Source of the DNA: Linyphia triangularis
Lineage: Eukaryota > Arthropoda > Arachnida > Araneae > Linyphiidae
Direction: 5' to 3'
Assembly (NCBI GenBank): GCA_963978545.1
Contig: OZ021731.1
Location: 58,794,773-58,858,772, forward strand
Length of the DNA stretch: 64,000 nucleotides
A program made the translations under genes and the position numbers. Within the stretch, counting starts at the first letter, position 1. Each line of letters begins with the position of its first letter. The notes under the pieces are model-generated. The model searched no databases. It saw only the letters and a list, made by a program, of their open reading frames with translations, and was not told the origin of the DNA. This document shows positions 23,939 to 35,559 of this stretch, piece after piece.

Positions 23939-24261
23939 TTAATATTTATTTTTAGTACAGACATACTACAGATACCTGGCGATGATAAATAACTTTGTCC
24001 GAAGTAAATGCGCCAAACACTATTTAAGATTGTTTTAAGGCAAACTGTTTAGAAAGTGAGAATTGAAGTGTTGCAATATTTATTTTTTAAACACAACTAT
24101 AAAAAAGTTAAATGAAATTTCAAGTGACAATTTCATATCTTGTTGAAATTAAAGTCAGTCCTTTTTTGTGTGTTCAAAGAAGTGATAAAAATTTGCCAGC
24201 CATATAGAATTGCAAAATGGCAATTTTAACCCCAGTCCCTGTCTTAAAAATGTCACTTTAA

Positions 24262-24728
24262 CCCTTGGTTAGTCGCGCGGTTGACAAATGTCCCCCATAA
24301 TCAATTTCTCAATAGATGACAGCCCATGATTCTTATGCCGACCAAACGGTATAGTGATTAGCATGCTAGCTTCTAGACCGAGAGGATGCGGGTTTGAGTC
24401 CCGTGTTAGGCATGGGTGTTTGTAAATGTATGTTGACTTGTCTAATGACGAATGTTTCGGCGCATTATAGCCCTCGAGTTGCTGACGGCGCCAGATAATC
24501 TGAAAACAACCAACCAACCCATGATTCTTAATTTTTTTTTCAAGTTATTTTACAAATATTTTTTTTTACTTTATTGTGTTCAATAATGTTATGTTTTTAA
24601 TTCAAATACCCACTTACTTTGATATTTGGTCACGAATTTAATGGTATGCACGAAAGTTCGAATTTTGGAGACATTTGTCCACCACTAGACTTACCGCGAG
24701 ACGAAAGGAGACGCGCCTAACCAAGGGT
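24262..24728. mobile_element. piggyBac-like MITE with nested SINE
   Basis: Left end CCCTTGGTTAGTCGCGCGG. Right end, reverse-complemented, ACCCTTGGTTAGGCGCGTCT. TTAA flanks at 24258-24261 and 24729-24732. Next to both termini is GACAAATGTCYCC. Removing the SINE and one duplication (195 bp) leaves about 272 bp. It encodes no transposase. Confidence 0.82.
24336..24517 (+). mobile_element. tRNA-derived SINE, family S1, copy 4
   Basis: Complete copy, slightly diverged in box B (GGTTTGAGTCC). Perfect 13-bp duplication CCCATGATTCTTA at 24323-24335 and 24518-24530. It is inserted in the piggyBac-like MITE and is therefore younger. Confidence 0.93.
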
Positions 24729-24732
24729 TTAA

Positions 24733-24946
24733 CCCTTTGCACTCGAGCGGCGCCTCTCAGGCGCCACACGATTGGATGCAAAAACAAGAGAGGACCACTA
24801 GGTTTGATGCAGAAATTTGATGCAAGGTCAATGACTGTGTTAAGTTTCTTTGAAGCGGATCAGTAGCCACGAATCGAACCAAAAATCTTGCGAAACATCT
24901 CGAGTTGCAGGGTCCGAGGAGCGAAAAAGGCATCGAGTGCAAAGAG
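24733..24946. mobile_element. piggyBac-like MITE, 214 bp
   Basis: Left end CCCTTTGCACTCGAGCGGC and right end (reverse complement) CTCTTTGCACTCGATGCC, flanked by TTAA at 24729-24732 and 24947-24950. The left TTAA is also the right TTAA of the preceding MITE, so the two elements abut. The interior includes CGGCGCCTCTCAGGCGCC, a GC hairpin. No protein is encoded. Confidence 0.88.
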
Positions 24947-25086
24947 TTAAAATATCGATCAACAATATGAAGGACATCAAACACACTGTACAGACCTCTA
25001 CCATCCAGATGTCTGATGATATTTTTCACGTTGTTTTCCTCATTCGAAATATCAAAAGCTTTTCTCACTTCTCCTAAAAAGTATGG

Positions 25087-25263
25087 GCCGACCAAACGGT
25101 ATAGTGGTTAGCGTGCTAGTTTCTAGACCGCGAGGTTGCGGGTTCGAGTCCCGTCTTAGGCATGGATGTTTGTAAATGTATGTTGACTTGTCTAATGACG
25201 AATGTTTCGGCGCATTATAGCCCTCGTGTTGCTGACGGCGCCAGATAATCTGAATACAACCAA
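25087..25263 (+). mobile_element. tRNA-derived SINE, family S1, copy 5
   Basis: Complete copy with perfect box B GGTTCGAGTCC and a 14-bp perfect duplication CCTAAAAAGTATGG at 25073-25086 and 25264-25277. Confidence 0.94.
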
Positions 25264-25279
25264 CCTAAAAAGTATGGCT

Positions 25280-26100
25280 TTCGCGTAGTTTGTGTGCATG
25301 CAAAGTAACAGTTGAATTAAAACCTCAGCAAGTATAGCAAAAATTTTGAACGAGGATGATTTGTAATGCCGCTTTGCAAATTGTTCGTTAGATTAGATTT
25401 GAGAATGGCAAAGCCAAGCGTACTTAGGCCTGATGAGCACATTTCACATCTGATATTAAAAAGATATATAGCCTATGACAATGAAGGCCATGATTGTGAT
25501 GGCCTTGTCGAAGACCAAGCATTCTGACAATGAGACGTTCCAAAAGTCTTCGGACTTGATGTCATAACACCACAAGTTTTAAGACCAAATGTATGATTGA
25601 CATTTGCTAAAACAATGCTAGACTGTTTTGCTATTGGTTTTGCTATTGCTTTGGCGACTAACAACAGACGTACTACAACATTTAATTAGAATGGTATCAT
25701 TGAACTATAGAATAAATATTTGTGATGACTAACGTAAAAATAGTAAAACAATATTTGTCATTATTTTACTTATAGTGCTTCAATTCATTTTAAACTCTTT
25801 AAATTCTTTTTATCTTATTAAATTCTAAATATCTTCGGAAGACTAATTAACCCACTTTTCGTCATCGAATCTAGCTGCATATTGTCGATATTAATGTATT
25901 CTATTAAGTTTTGAGGGGAAAAAAAGTTTACTGAGCGGAATCTTTGGTTCCTTGGCATGCAATTGCATATAACTCAAAAATTGGCAATACATTTAAAAGG
26001 ATTGATAGGGGAATTTATATTAAAAACTTGATTTTCATTAGTAAGTTTATTATAAAAACACAAAGTAGTAACCGAAAATTGTTTATAAGGAAAACAATAA
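25280..26100. other. Spacer, nothing recognised
   Basis: AT-rich sequence. The minus-strand open frame at 25473-25664 is alanine- and lysine-rich in part (AKAIAKPIAKQSS), with no known domain. Confidence 0.45.
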
Positions 26101-26780
26101 TTTACCATGCCCAATTTCACCATCCCACTTCCCTTAAAAGTTCCAGATAAAGTCAAATTCCCCGATATCTTCCATTCTCCACAAAACCCTCCTTGAAAAG
26201 CCCCCCCCCGGAATCCCTTTGACAAGAAAATCTCTCACATTGGGCTAACAGTGAACCCTTTTCCAAAAGCAAACGCTTATTTCCGCCGATTTCCCTCCGA
26301 CAATTGAGTGAAGTGACCAATACCGCTTTTGGGGGGGCTTAAAGACGCTGACCAACACACAATCTAATGTATTACCCCCCCCCACTCCCCCCCCCCTTCG
26401 ACTGACCACTCGAAGGGGTCAAACTTGTCACTTGCACCAATAAATCACAGAATCCACTTTTAACGCGCGGGAATTCAATCACGTGTTGGGGCTTGCTTGG
26501 CCCCCACCTTCCCTGTTGACTAAGGTTAGGAAATTAGAAGAGATTTTCTCATAATGTTTCTAAGCCGGGACTTATGGCTCGGCGATAGGATAAGCGCTAA
26601 GAATGCAAGAGATCTGTGTGACTAGCCTAGCTCGATAATCTGTAATATCTGAGTAAAAAAACGAGCAGACAGGGATGGTGACTGTGACGGTGTCGCGTTA
26701 ACTGCTGGACACTGTATGGTGGGGGGCTTTGAGGTTTTCTTTCATTTGAGACGCAAGTACCTTTGAAAGACCTCCCGGAA
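26100..26780. other. GC-richer island with several C/G tracts
   Basis: Contains C9-type runs at about 26201-26209, 26375-26384 and 26389-26397, a G7 run near 26330, ACGCGCGGGAATTC, and the E-box-like TCACGTGTTGG. Composition differs sharply from neighbours. No reading frame is convincing. It could be a regulatory island or an old repeat. Confidence 0.35.
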
Positions 26781-26862
26781 ATAATTCTTTTCTTGATATC
26801 CTGAATTCTATTAATGTTCGTGGCAGTATATAATATCTCGTACCAAAGAACCTACCAAAATG

Positions 26863-27039
26863 GCTGACCAAACGGTATAATGGTTAGCGTGCTAGCTTCT
26901 AGACCACGAGGTTGCGGGTTCGAGTCCCGTGTAAGGCATGGGTGTTTGTAAATGTATGTTGGCTTGTCAAAAGACGAATGTTTCGGCGTATTATAGCCCT
27001 CGTGTTGCTGACGGCGCCAGATAATCTGAAAACAACCAA
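26863..27039 (+). mobile_element. tRNA-derived SINE, family S1, copy 6
   Basis: Complete copy. The 12-bp duplications CCTACCAAAATG (26851-26862) and CCTACCATAATG (27040-27051) differ at one base. Box B GGTTCGAGTCC is intact. Confidence 0.93.
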
Positions 27040-27051
27040 CCTACCATAATG

Positions 27052-27985
27052 TATCTACCTTTCTAACCACTTTATAGAAGTACTTTCCAGAGAGTACTTT
27101 ATGCTAGATACAGACGATGAAAAATAAGCGAGAAAAATGAAATGTGTTAAAACTGCCTACATATCTTGGACTATTATTAATTAAAAATGTTATAGCTTCA
27201 ATTGAAAGTAAAATAAGGAATTCGTAATTGGACCAATTTTCAATAGATTCGAATGGCGTATGACTTGTGTGATTTTTGTTCAGCCCAAATGATTTTCACT
27301 CTGCCCATTCAAAACATTGTTCTATTGGCTTGGTAAGTTTTTTAAACATTCACATTCTGGTTATTGTACTAAAAATACTAGTAGTTATTTCTTACTATTT
27401 AAAATTTTTCATTGATTTCATGATGTCATTACAAGAACTAATGGTTGCTCTTACGGCCGTCCTTCGACATCTCCAACCATTGAAGAGTTTATGAGATTGT
27501 CCCCGCTGTTGTAGAGTAGCCTTACTTTCCGAGCCCTTGTCAGATAGGGTGAGGGTGGTAAAGCCACAAATGCACTATTCATGTTCCATTCGGGGATATA
27601 GAGAAGTTTCCAAGGGATCTATTATTGAGTGTTTGGTTTGGTAGAGGAAAGTTTGGACCTGTCACTTTTTTCAAAATGTTGTTAAAACAATGTTTTGGTC
27701 TGGAAATAATTTTCGTGGTCTTTCATCAGAAGTGATGTCAAAAGAAATGTATACAACAATGGAACTGTTGTTGGAAGGGTGTCGATTTGAATCGGCTGAT
27801 TATAGAACTTTTAAATTATCGTAATTCTAATATTCAAGATATAAGCTAATAGCTATCAGCTTAATGGAATAGCGAGCTCCTATTTACATAATCTTGTTGT
27901 GACAGAGTTGATATGCTGTTATGACGTCATAGATGATTAGAACCCCGGCAATTACGGGTCCCAGCTTAAAATATCATAAATTCGT
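27052..27985. other. Spacer, nothing recognised
   Basis: AT-rich sequence. A perfect CRE-type palindrome TGACGTCA is at 27922-27929, with no gene beside it. A ~23-base T run lies at about 27986-28009. Confidence 0.45.
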
Positions 27986-28009
27986 TATTTTTTTTTTTTT
28001 TTTTTTTTT

Positions 28010-29900
28010 AGTTTCCCGAAGGAAGTTGTTCATAACTTAATAACTACATTTAATTTTGAAAATACGATACAAAATTTATTGGAGGAAACCACCAGAGAAA
28101 AATACACATTAAGTTTAAGAGTTGGATTTCGTAGCTTTAGATACAGCATATCGACATAACTATGGCGTGTAGAATACCGGCGGCTGCTGCATGTAACATC
28201 CGTTGATACCTCCATACACTCACGGTTGATATAGAGTGGTTGTGGAAAGGAGGAGGGTGCAATTACAGGTATTAGCTGCTCGCCTCCTGACTAAATTCAA
28301 TATCACCAGGGATATATATATATAAAGTAAGTATAGCTTTTGCACCAAAAAATCTCAAACAACCAATCATTTATATTAACGTATTAGGTGCACCGCGTTG
28401 CTGAGACCCGTCAATGTGTATCGATTCCAGCTTCGTGAACCAGGCTCGTTTCGCTCATTAAAAAGTTCATCGCTACGCAAAGCCAAAGCTTTAATCTTTT
28501 TTTCTAGTGACTATACCAAAAAAAAAAAATCCTTGTTAACACAATCCCTTCCCCCTTTCGAAAAACATTTTCTTTAAAACCTTTCTTCCATTAATGCATT
28601 CCTTCCTCTTTAAAAGATAAAAGTATGCTATAAGATATTATATTTCCCGCACTAAAACTTAAAAAAAAAAGATAAAAAAAAAACTTACTACAATTTTAAT
28701 ATTCTGGCTGTTAAAAGTAAAATTATAAGTCAGCTACAACATATGTTTAAAATTTTAGAGTTCTTTGTGTATTGTAAGTTACTTTCTATCGAGTCAAATC
28801 CATACACATACATAGAATAACTCTTTATTTTATTATTGAACATATAATAATAGTCTAAAATAAAACATGTATTTGTCTGTTCATTCAGTCTTTAAACTTA
28901 ATTTGCTTACACTGCTTAACACCAATACTCTGAGAGACAAATACTTCAATTAAAATAGAGATGCCTGAACGTAAAAACCAAAGCTACATACCTACGAGAT
29001 TCAGTTAAATAACTATTATTTTTAATTTTTTATTGCCCTTAAACGCGTTTATTTCCCATAAAAATAACTTTTTAATAATTCACTAGTAATAATAACACTC
29101 ATCACCAAACGTATCTTCCCTATGGACATGCCTTTAAAAACAGCTGACTGTCGAATCCAAACCTAGAATACAAAATTTATATATCAAATAAATCTTAAAG
29201 AGTAAATTATAATTTGTTACTTAGTCTACTTATCTTCAGTTAATTAACAAATTCAAATTCGGATCACAGTAAGAAAGCATTTAAAAGTTTATCTTCTAAG
29301 ATTGTATATCTTAAGCTACAAACTCCCTTATTACCTAAAGTAAATATCAATTCCTAAACGTACATGCAAATTACTATATGCTAAGGTGTTCTATATAAAA
29401 TAGTATTTTTATTTAAGTTTATAAAGTAAAACAAAATGTTAGAAGCCGAAGAACTTTAATTAGAAGATTCATTTTACCTTCGTCAGCAGAGTAAAAAAAA
29501 AAAACTGAGGATTTAAATTGCAAATTGTCTGACTTTCCACAATATATAAACAAAGTAAATTAAAATATTTAAATTTAATACGGGAGATCCTAAAGAATTT
29601 TTGCAATAGGGATTTCGTTGAATATTAAAATTTTTCAAATAGCTTTTGCGAACTAGTTAATAAATGGTTTTCTTTTTCACTTTTGGCAATTTTTCGGACG
29701 AACCTTTATAAAAATGGTTTCTTACGAAATTAAACAGGTGCTTAGTTGCTTGGATGTAATTACTAATTTTAAATTAAAGCGTTGCAATTTTAATTAAGTG
29801 ACAAACTTTTAATTAAGCGTCAGTATGGTAAACAAATTGCAATAGACGACGGTCCGAAATAAATAAAGTTAAACAAGCTTTAAATTAGCAGGAGATTTCA
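28010..29900. other. AT-rich spacer
   Basis: A modest GC-richer patch lies at 28385-28490 (CACCGCGTTGCTGAGACC, AGGCTCGTTTCGCTC). The rest is strongly AT-rich. No gene or repeat pair was recognised. Confidence 0.5.
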
Positions 29901-29907
29901 CTTTTTT

Positions 29908-31320
29908 CGATCATTAGATTTTATTCAAGGGGACTTAGTACCCTAAAAATAAAAAATAAATCGATTTTGAGATTTTTATTTCATGTTATTCCATGTATTC
30001 TAATCTTTCCATTGGTGTATAACTTTTGTTTGTATTCAAATTAGAAGTATGTTATATTTTGTTTTAAAAAAGAAAATTATCAATGTTAACTGTATAAGCC
30101 TTTTACCTTTAACTTTGATTTTTGCTAAACGTGATATTTTAAACTTCAATGTACCTTTTCTAACTAACTAGTAGAGATATGCCATTTTTTTTTTTTTAAT
30201 GAAATTTTACTACATCTACAGGTTAAAATTTGGTAAAAAGTATCATCAGAATTTTTCTTGTTGAATTTTAATCCATTTTCCAAAATTGATATCTTTTTCT
30301 TTACAAAGATTTGGCATTTAAAAAACAATTGAGAAAAGAACAGGATATTTTTTAACCTTCGTTTAATCTGTAGGTTATGTACTACAGTTTAATATAAAAA
30401 AAAATTACTGGTATATCTCTACTAGTTAGTTAGAAAACGTACATTGAAGTTCAAAATGTTGTTACGAGTTTCTGTAAATATTTCGTAGTATTAATTATGT
30501 AAAAAGAATTTATGTACATTTCGCATAAGGCAGTGCAAGAGTTTGTCTTTACTTCGCTTTTTTGCAATGCGTCTCTTAATGCTTGAAAACGAGTTTTACA
30601 GAGATAATGCTGGAAAACGAGTTTTACAAGGTGAATGCCATTTAACATTATGGTTAATGGCAGATTATCGCCATTAAGAGAAATCGCCAAATGTCGCTAA
30701 ACTTGGTGACCATTTGGCGACACTTTCGGTCCCCATGTACCTGTATAGGGCTTTCGACTGCGATCTGGAAAATTCTCCAAATTTCTATCTCTTGAAGATT
30801 CGCGAAGGAAGCTTTCCTATATATGGCCAATAGAGAGTGAGTTAGTTGTCTCTCAACGAGCATTCAGAGAGCTGTATTGCGAAAGTGAACTGTATTACAT
30901 TGTCTTTTGCGTCGATTTTATCAGTTGTGTATGTAGTTTTTAACTGCTGTTTGTACTCCATTGTTGTGTAAAGAGCTGTATTGAGTCTGTTAGAACGGGA
31001 GGTTCTGGAGTTGTAAAAGAATCTGCGAAGAGTTATATCGGAATAAATTTCTTCAAGTTTTAATCTGCTTTGGCTTCAAGTCTTTCGAACCCATCCACGC
31101 AACAATATCATGTTTAGAGAAAATCAAAGTTAAAGGGTAAAGTCTTATATAGTTAACATTGAAAGTTGTTATTTTTAAAACAAAATACAATATACTTCTA
31201 ATTTGAGTAGAAGCAAAAGTAATACATCAATGGAAAGGCAAAGAAACATAGAATAACATGAAATATAAAACCCAAAACCACTTTATTTTTAGGGTACTGA
31301 GTCCTCTTAAGTAAAATCGA
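29908..31320. repeat. Large palindrome (foldback), one arm split by an LTR
   Basis: Left arm words GGACTTAGTACCCTAAAAAT, TTTCATGTTATTC, CAAATTAGAAGTATRTT, CAATGTTAACT, ACTTTGATTTT, TTCAATGTAC and AGAGATATRCC recur in reverse order and complement on the right to 31320. The symmetry continues nearly to a centre at about 30290. After removing the LTR and one duplication the palindrome is about 764 bp, with arms near 370 bp. Divergence between arms is visible but moderate. It is probably a foldback transposon. No terminal duplication was identified. Confidence 0.8.
30460..31104 (-). mobile_element. Solo LTR, gypsy-type, copy 2
   Basis: Reverse-orientation LTR: starts TGTTACG and ends CGCAACA on the plus strand, 645 bp. 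The flanks are ATGT (30456-30459) and ATAT (31105-31108). The intact opposite arm of the palindrome predicts the original target as AAAATATCAC, which shows ATAT was duplicated and one copy later mutated. Confidence 0.88.
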
Positions 31321-31329
31321 GAGGATTTC

Positions 31330-31767
31330 ATAGAAAGTGATAATTAACAAAAAAAAAAAAAATGTAACCTCGATTTTTATACGTGTTTCGATATAACATG
31401 ATAATCTGATTTGAAAAATGCATGTATATTTATGATGCCAGACTATCCGTTCCCACTTCATTCTAAAAATTGTATGTCGGTTTTATTGAAGCTGGAGAAG
31501 TGCATATTGTTGGGAGTCACTTGGATCCTAACAAAAACCAAATGGAGTTCTTTTTTTATAGTTCTCTCATTGGCTGAGGAAGTTCAGAGTATCTCCAGAT
31601 GGGCTCTTCAACTTCAAATGAACAGAAATCGTGAATCTAAAAAACATTTTTACACGAGTCGATTATAGAGACTGAGTTGGTCACATGAATAACCTAGAGC
31701 CTCAGACTAACCCATTGATCTCTTAACTCTAACTTCTGGATAGCTTATTAACGGTCTCTCTTCAAGC
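31330..31767. other. Spacer, nothing recognised
   Basis: AT-rich sequence. A plus-strand open frame at 31411-31668 (85 codons) has no recognised domain. Confidence 0.4.
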
Positions 31768-31775
31768 AGATGAAT

Positions 31776-32598
31776 TAGAAGTCGGAGATACATCGATACG
31801 ACGATATTTTTTTTAAAAGAAATATCGATACTAAAATAATTGATACAAGTCACCGATATATCGATATTTTCAAACATATTTAGTTTTTTGATGATTGTTT
31901 TGTAGTTCCAAGCGTTTTTTCAATTTTCTTGATTCCCTTTTCAAAAACTTCAAAACTAAAGTTTGGACTTGACTGAGATACTTAGCCTTGGATTAAAATG
32001 GCACCCTAACCAAAAAGAAAACCTAATGTAATGGAAAGATAAGATCATTTATTATTCATTGATCAGTCATTAACATAGCGCCGTTTCTGTTGCCAACGTG
32101 TGCCTGGAATTTGCGTCCAAATTTAAATATTAAAAACATCTCCATCAGCAAAATATGCGGTAAATTCAAATTTAAAAAAGAAAAATGTGAATTTATGCAT
32201 TGACATCCAAATGTATTTTATTTATTCTGATTGATAATATAATTTATTTATTAAAACAATTATTATAATTTATTTATTAAAGCAATTTTGCCATGAATTC
32301 ATGAAAAGTGAAATTTGCCCCGAAAAACTTCGTTTGTGGCAAAATTCAAACTCTAAATCATGTATCGATATTTTTTTCTATGCAACGATATGGTATCGAT
32401 ATTTATTTTGATCGATGAATTTTGCCATGAATTCCAGAAAAGTGAAATTTGCCCCGAAAAACTTCGCTTGTGGCAAAATTTAAACTCAAATAAAAAAATC
32501 ATGTATCGATATTTTATTATGCAACGATATTTTATCGATATTTTTTTATGCAACGATATAGTATCGATATTTATTTTGATCGATAATTCCGACCTCTA
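31776..32598 (-). mobile_element. Non-autonomous hAT element rich in ATCGAT, copy 2
   Basis: Same family as 16661-17250 in reverse. Ends are TAGAAGTCGGAGATACATCG and, reverse-complemented, TAGAGGTCGGAATTATCGAT. An exact 8-bp duplication AGATGAAT lies at 31768-31775 and 32599-32606. The 823-bp interior holds a direct duplication of ~120 bp near one end: GTGAAATTTGCCCCGAAAAA occurs at about 32308 and 32441, each followed by an ATCGAT cluster. No transposase is present. Confidence 0.9.
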
Positions 32599-32606
32599 AG
32601 ATGAAT

Positions 32607-33330
32607 CCAATGGAATACTCCCCCCCCCCCCCCATCTATGCTACGTAATAAGTTGCCCATGGTTACCAACACATTCTAACTAGTTTTGGGGGTTTGGGGG
32701 AAGCTGCTACTATGGATTTCTATGGCGATTGCCAAGCCGACTTCAAGTCAATAACCAATGTACTATCCAGAAATTGTAATTAGAGATCAGAGGACTAATC
32801 CTTAATGTTAACATTCATTGATAGACTATTGAACCACTCGCATAAAACAGGCAAGACAGAGAAAGTAATTTTCATTTAGTAGAGAAATCAATAACTAGTC
32901 TACACTGTGCATACTTTTGATCCATAAAACTGCAGTAAGGTTTGGGAATAGAACTCCTTTTCGAAAATTCCCTATGATAAAGGGCTTCAAGGGATTAGCT
33001 GAGTAAAATAAATTCGTTTAGTTTTTTTTTTTTTTGTATTAAAACAAACTTCTGCTTATTTGTTGGCATTAAAAAGTTAATTTCGAAATACCTACTGACA
33101 ATTACTACAAAACTTCAAACGTGATCTTTCAACTCATCGTCACAAATTAAAATTATTGAAATATTTTCTTATTTTGATCAAACAGAGTCATACGACTAAT
33201 GTAATTTCCATACATACAAAACAAAATTCAAAGATGCAAGTACCAATAAAAGAAATAATTTAGATCATTAATATACTTTCCATGGAAAATATATAACTTT
33301 CTGTAAACTACTTAAAATTTTCACTTAATT
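32607..33330. other. Spacer with C14 tract and GC-richer patch
   Basis: A C14 run at 32620-32633 is followed by GTTGCCCATGGTTACCAAC (near 32652), a weak X-box-like palindrome, and a patch with GGCGATTGCC. After 32800 it is AT-rich with nothing recognised. Confidence 0.45.
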
Positions 33331-33727
33331 AAAAAAGTTACTATTTAAAAACACCTTTGTTTTTAAGTAACTACACAAAGATGTTTGTCACCGTTTATTA
33401 TTTATCATTTTAAAGCTTTAAAAACACGCCAAAGACACCATATATAATCGTCATTTATTCAATGTTATCTCAATTTATTCAGTATTATCCCAATTCATTC
33501 CATATCTATACATCAAACATTAAAATTAGATGTAGGTTTTGATATAGTTGTTTAAAAAGTGTTATTATCTTACAGTTTATCCTCCTGTCGTATCAAAGCT
33601 TTGATAACACACTAAAGACACCATTTATTCAATATTATCACTATTTAGTCAATATCAACCCAATTTATTCGATATCTAGGAGTCAAACATCAAAATTAGA
33701 AGAACGTTTTGATATAGTTGTTTTTAA

Positions 33728-34235
33728 CCCTTTCACGCTCAAGGGAAATATTTTTCCCTTCTACAAAAATCGTTATCGATTGTTCAATTATTATTGAATC
33801 GATATTTTTTTTACTGAATGTCAAAATAAAACGTATGTCCAAGGCGGCAAATGTGTTTCTGAACGAATAAAAAAAAATGTATAGAAAATAGGACACATAA
33901 TAAATGTGTTATGTGCAATGTCCACTTGTGCTTCACAAGTAAACGAAATTGTTTCGTAGAATATCATAACTAATTATTTATTTTACTTTTCTGATATTTT
34001 TTATTATGTTTTTTGTATTACAAAGCAATAAATAAAATACCGATATAATAAACCTAACTCTTCGTTTATTTACTTTTATGGTCCATAGGGAAAAATATTC
34101 CCCATGAAATTATAGGAAACCTATACACTCTGCTATGTTTTTCTGGTGATATTCTCTTACTTTACACCCACAATAGCTAAAATATTGTGTTGTATTAGCA
34201 TATTTAGTCTTGGACATCTTATGGTCCTGTAAGGG
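33728..34235. mobile_element. TTAA-flanked piggyBac-like element
   Basis: TTAA at 33724-33727 and 34236-34239. The ends are CCCTTTCACGCTCAAGGG and, reverse-complemented, CCCTTACAGGACC. Only the first five bases match well, so the inverted repeat is short. Inside are AAGGGAAATATTTTTCCCTT (33741-33760) and a partner GGGAAAAATATTCCCC (34089). No transposase is present. The family is assigned by TTAA and CCCTT ends and by clean interruption of the tandem unit. Confidence 0.68.
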
Positions 34236-34275
34236 TTAAAAGTGATTTTACTGTTTGTTCTTTATTGTTTTAAAG

Positions 34276-34743
34276 CAGAGGTTCCCAACCTTTCAAGTTG
34301 TGCGGACCACCTATTTTGTAAGAAAAACTTTGAGTCTCACTAACTAATAGAATACTTGTCTACATCAGTAATTAGTAAAATATACTTTACAAGAAGGATG
34401 AAAAAATATTTTTTTTAATAAATTATAATGCAATTTTGGTAATTACTAGATATTTTTGCCAAACATTTATCCCAAATGGGACCAATGGTATCGATAATTC
34501 AATTAACGAGTCTTCACTTGAAGATATTTTCCATATTTAAGGTAATCTTCTTTAAATAGAATTCACTCATTGAACCATCGAAGAATAGAATCGAATAATT
34601 CGATTGTTACTAATCATCGAGTGACTTGATTGTTCCCATCTCTACCCCTGAAGCTCCTGTAATATTTATCTTGGGTTAGACTCTTGATTAGCTTCCACGT
34701 CCCAGTACCACGCTACTCGCGGCCCACGGGTTGGAAACCGCTG
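34276..34743. mobile_element. hAT-like MITE with CAGAGGTTCCCAACC ends
   Basis: Left end CAGAGGTTCCCAACC. Right end, reverse-complemented, CAGCGGTTTCCAACC. Exact 8-bp duplication TTTTAAAG at 34268-34275 and 34744-34751. Length is 468 bp. The word CGCGGCCCACGGG precedes the right end, as in hAT MITEs of many animals. It is non-coding. Confidence 0.9.
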
Positions 34744-34889
34744 TTTTAAAGGATTTAAAAGCACACTGAAGGACACCATTTATTCAATATCATCACTATC
34801 TATTCAATATCATCTCAAATTATTCAATATCTCTGCACCAAACACTAAAATTAGATTATGATTTTAACAAAGTTATTTTAAAAGTGTTA

Positions 34890-35205
34890 CTTAGTATCTG
34901 AGTAGAAGCAGTGGTTTAGTGACATAGGCTGTCACATAATTAACTGATTTCAGAATAATATTTTCACTGTCTATCTCCAACTCGCATAAGAAAATAAACA
35001 TAAAATGCTATTCCCTTTCAAACAATATTTTTTTTATTCAACATTGAAATTTAACTCAAATTTCCGACTGGAAGTACAATAAGAGTCGCATTGCGTGTGT
35101 GGAACCGGTAATTAAGTCGCAGGTGCCCTCCTAATCCAAGTTTTTTCATGCTGCAGCCTATCCATAAGTTAACATAATGCAATTAACACACCCCATCACC
35201 CAGAA
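34890..35205. other. Spacer, nothing recognised
   Basis: AT-rich sequence without supported features. Confidence 0.45.
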
Positions 35206-35545
35206 ACCCCAATTCATTTAATTAGCGCTCCCTAAGAACCAGGAAAGGAAAGGGGGGGAGGGGAGTGAAGCAAAGATTATGACTTATGAGGATTCACAGT
35301 GAACTATTTGCATGAATGAATCCTTTGGCAACCCCGACACAAGCCCCTTTTGGAGGGGACGTGAAACCAAGCAAATGCTTCGATGGTGCACGGGCGACTC
35401 GGCTAATTCCGCCCCTGCAAACACGTCATTCTCATTTACATTATGGACCACGTGGAAGTGGTATGAGCATAACTATCCTTTGGGACTCTGGAGGACATTG
35501 AACAATTTAATCCGTCCGAAATGGAAGTGATTGATGATGTATGTT
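35205..35545. other. GC-richer island
   Basis: Contains a purine tract with GGGGGGGAGGGG near 35248, and words such as CTTTTGGAGGGGACGTG and GCACGGGCGACTCGG. Two plus-strand frames are open (35312-35530 and 35316-35501), so openness reflects composition rather than selection on one frame. No domain is recognised. Confidence 0.3.
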
Positions 35546-35559
35546 TAAAGTGCGTTTCT

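Larger units (their letters stand above)
33400..34880. repeat. Tandem repeat, ~170-183-bp unit, split by two MITEs
   Basis: Word GACACCATTTATTCAATAT recurs near 33434 (diverged), 33617 and 34772, with CCAATTTATTC..ATATCT and AAACA..AAAATTAGA in each unit. Subtracting the piggyBac-like insertion (512 bp) and the hAT insertion (476 bp) brings the last spacing to about 167 bp. Confidence 0.8.

Noticed and set aside
24757..25095. 112-codon minus-strand frame
   Set aside because: It overlaps the piggyBac-like MITE and runs to the edge of a SINE, with no domain.
35312..35530. Pair of overlapping plus-strand frames in the 35.3-kb island
   Set aside because: Two frames are open at once with no domain. 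This is consistent with composition rather than coding.
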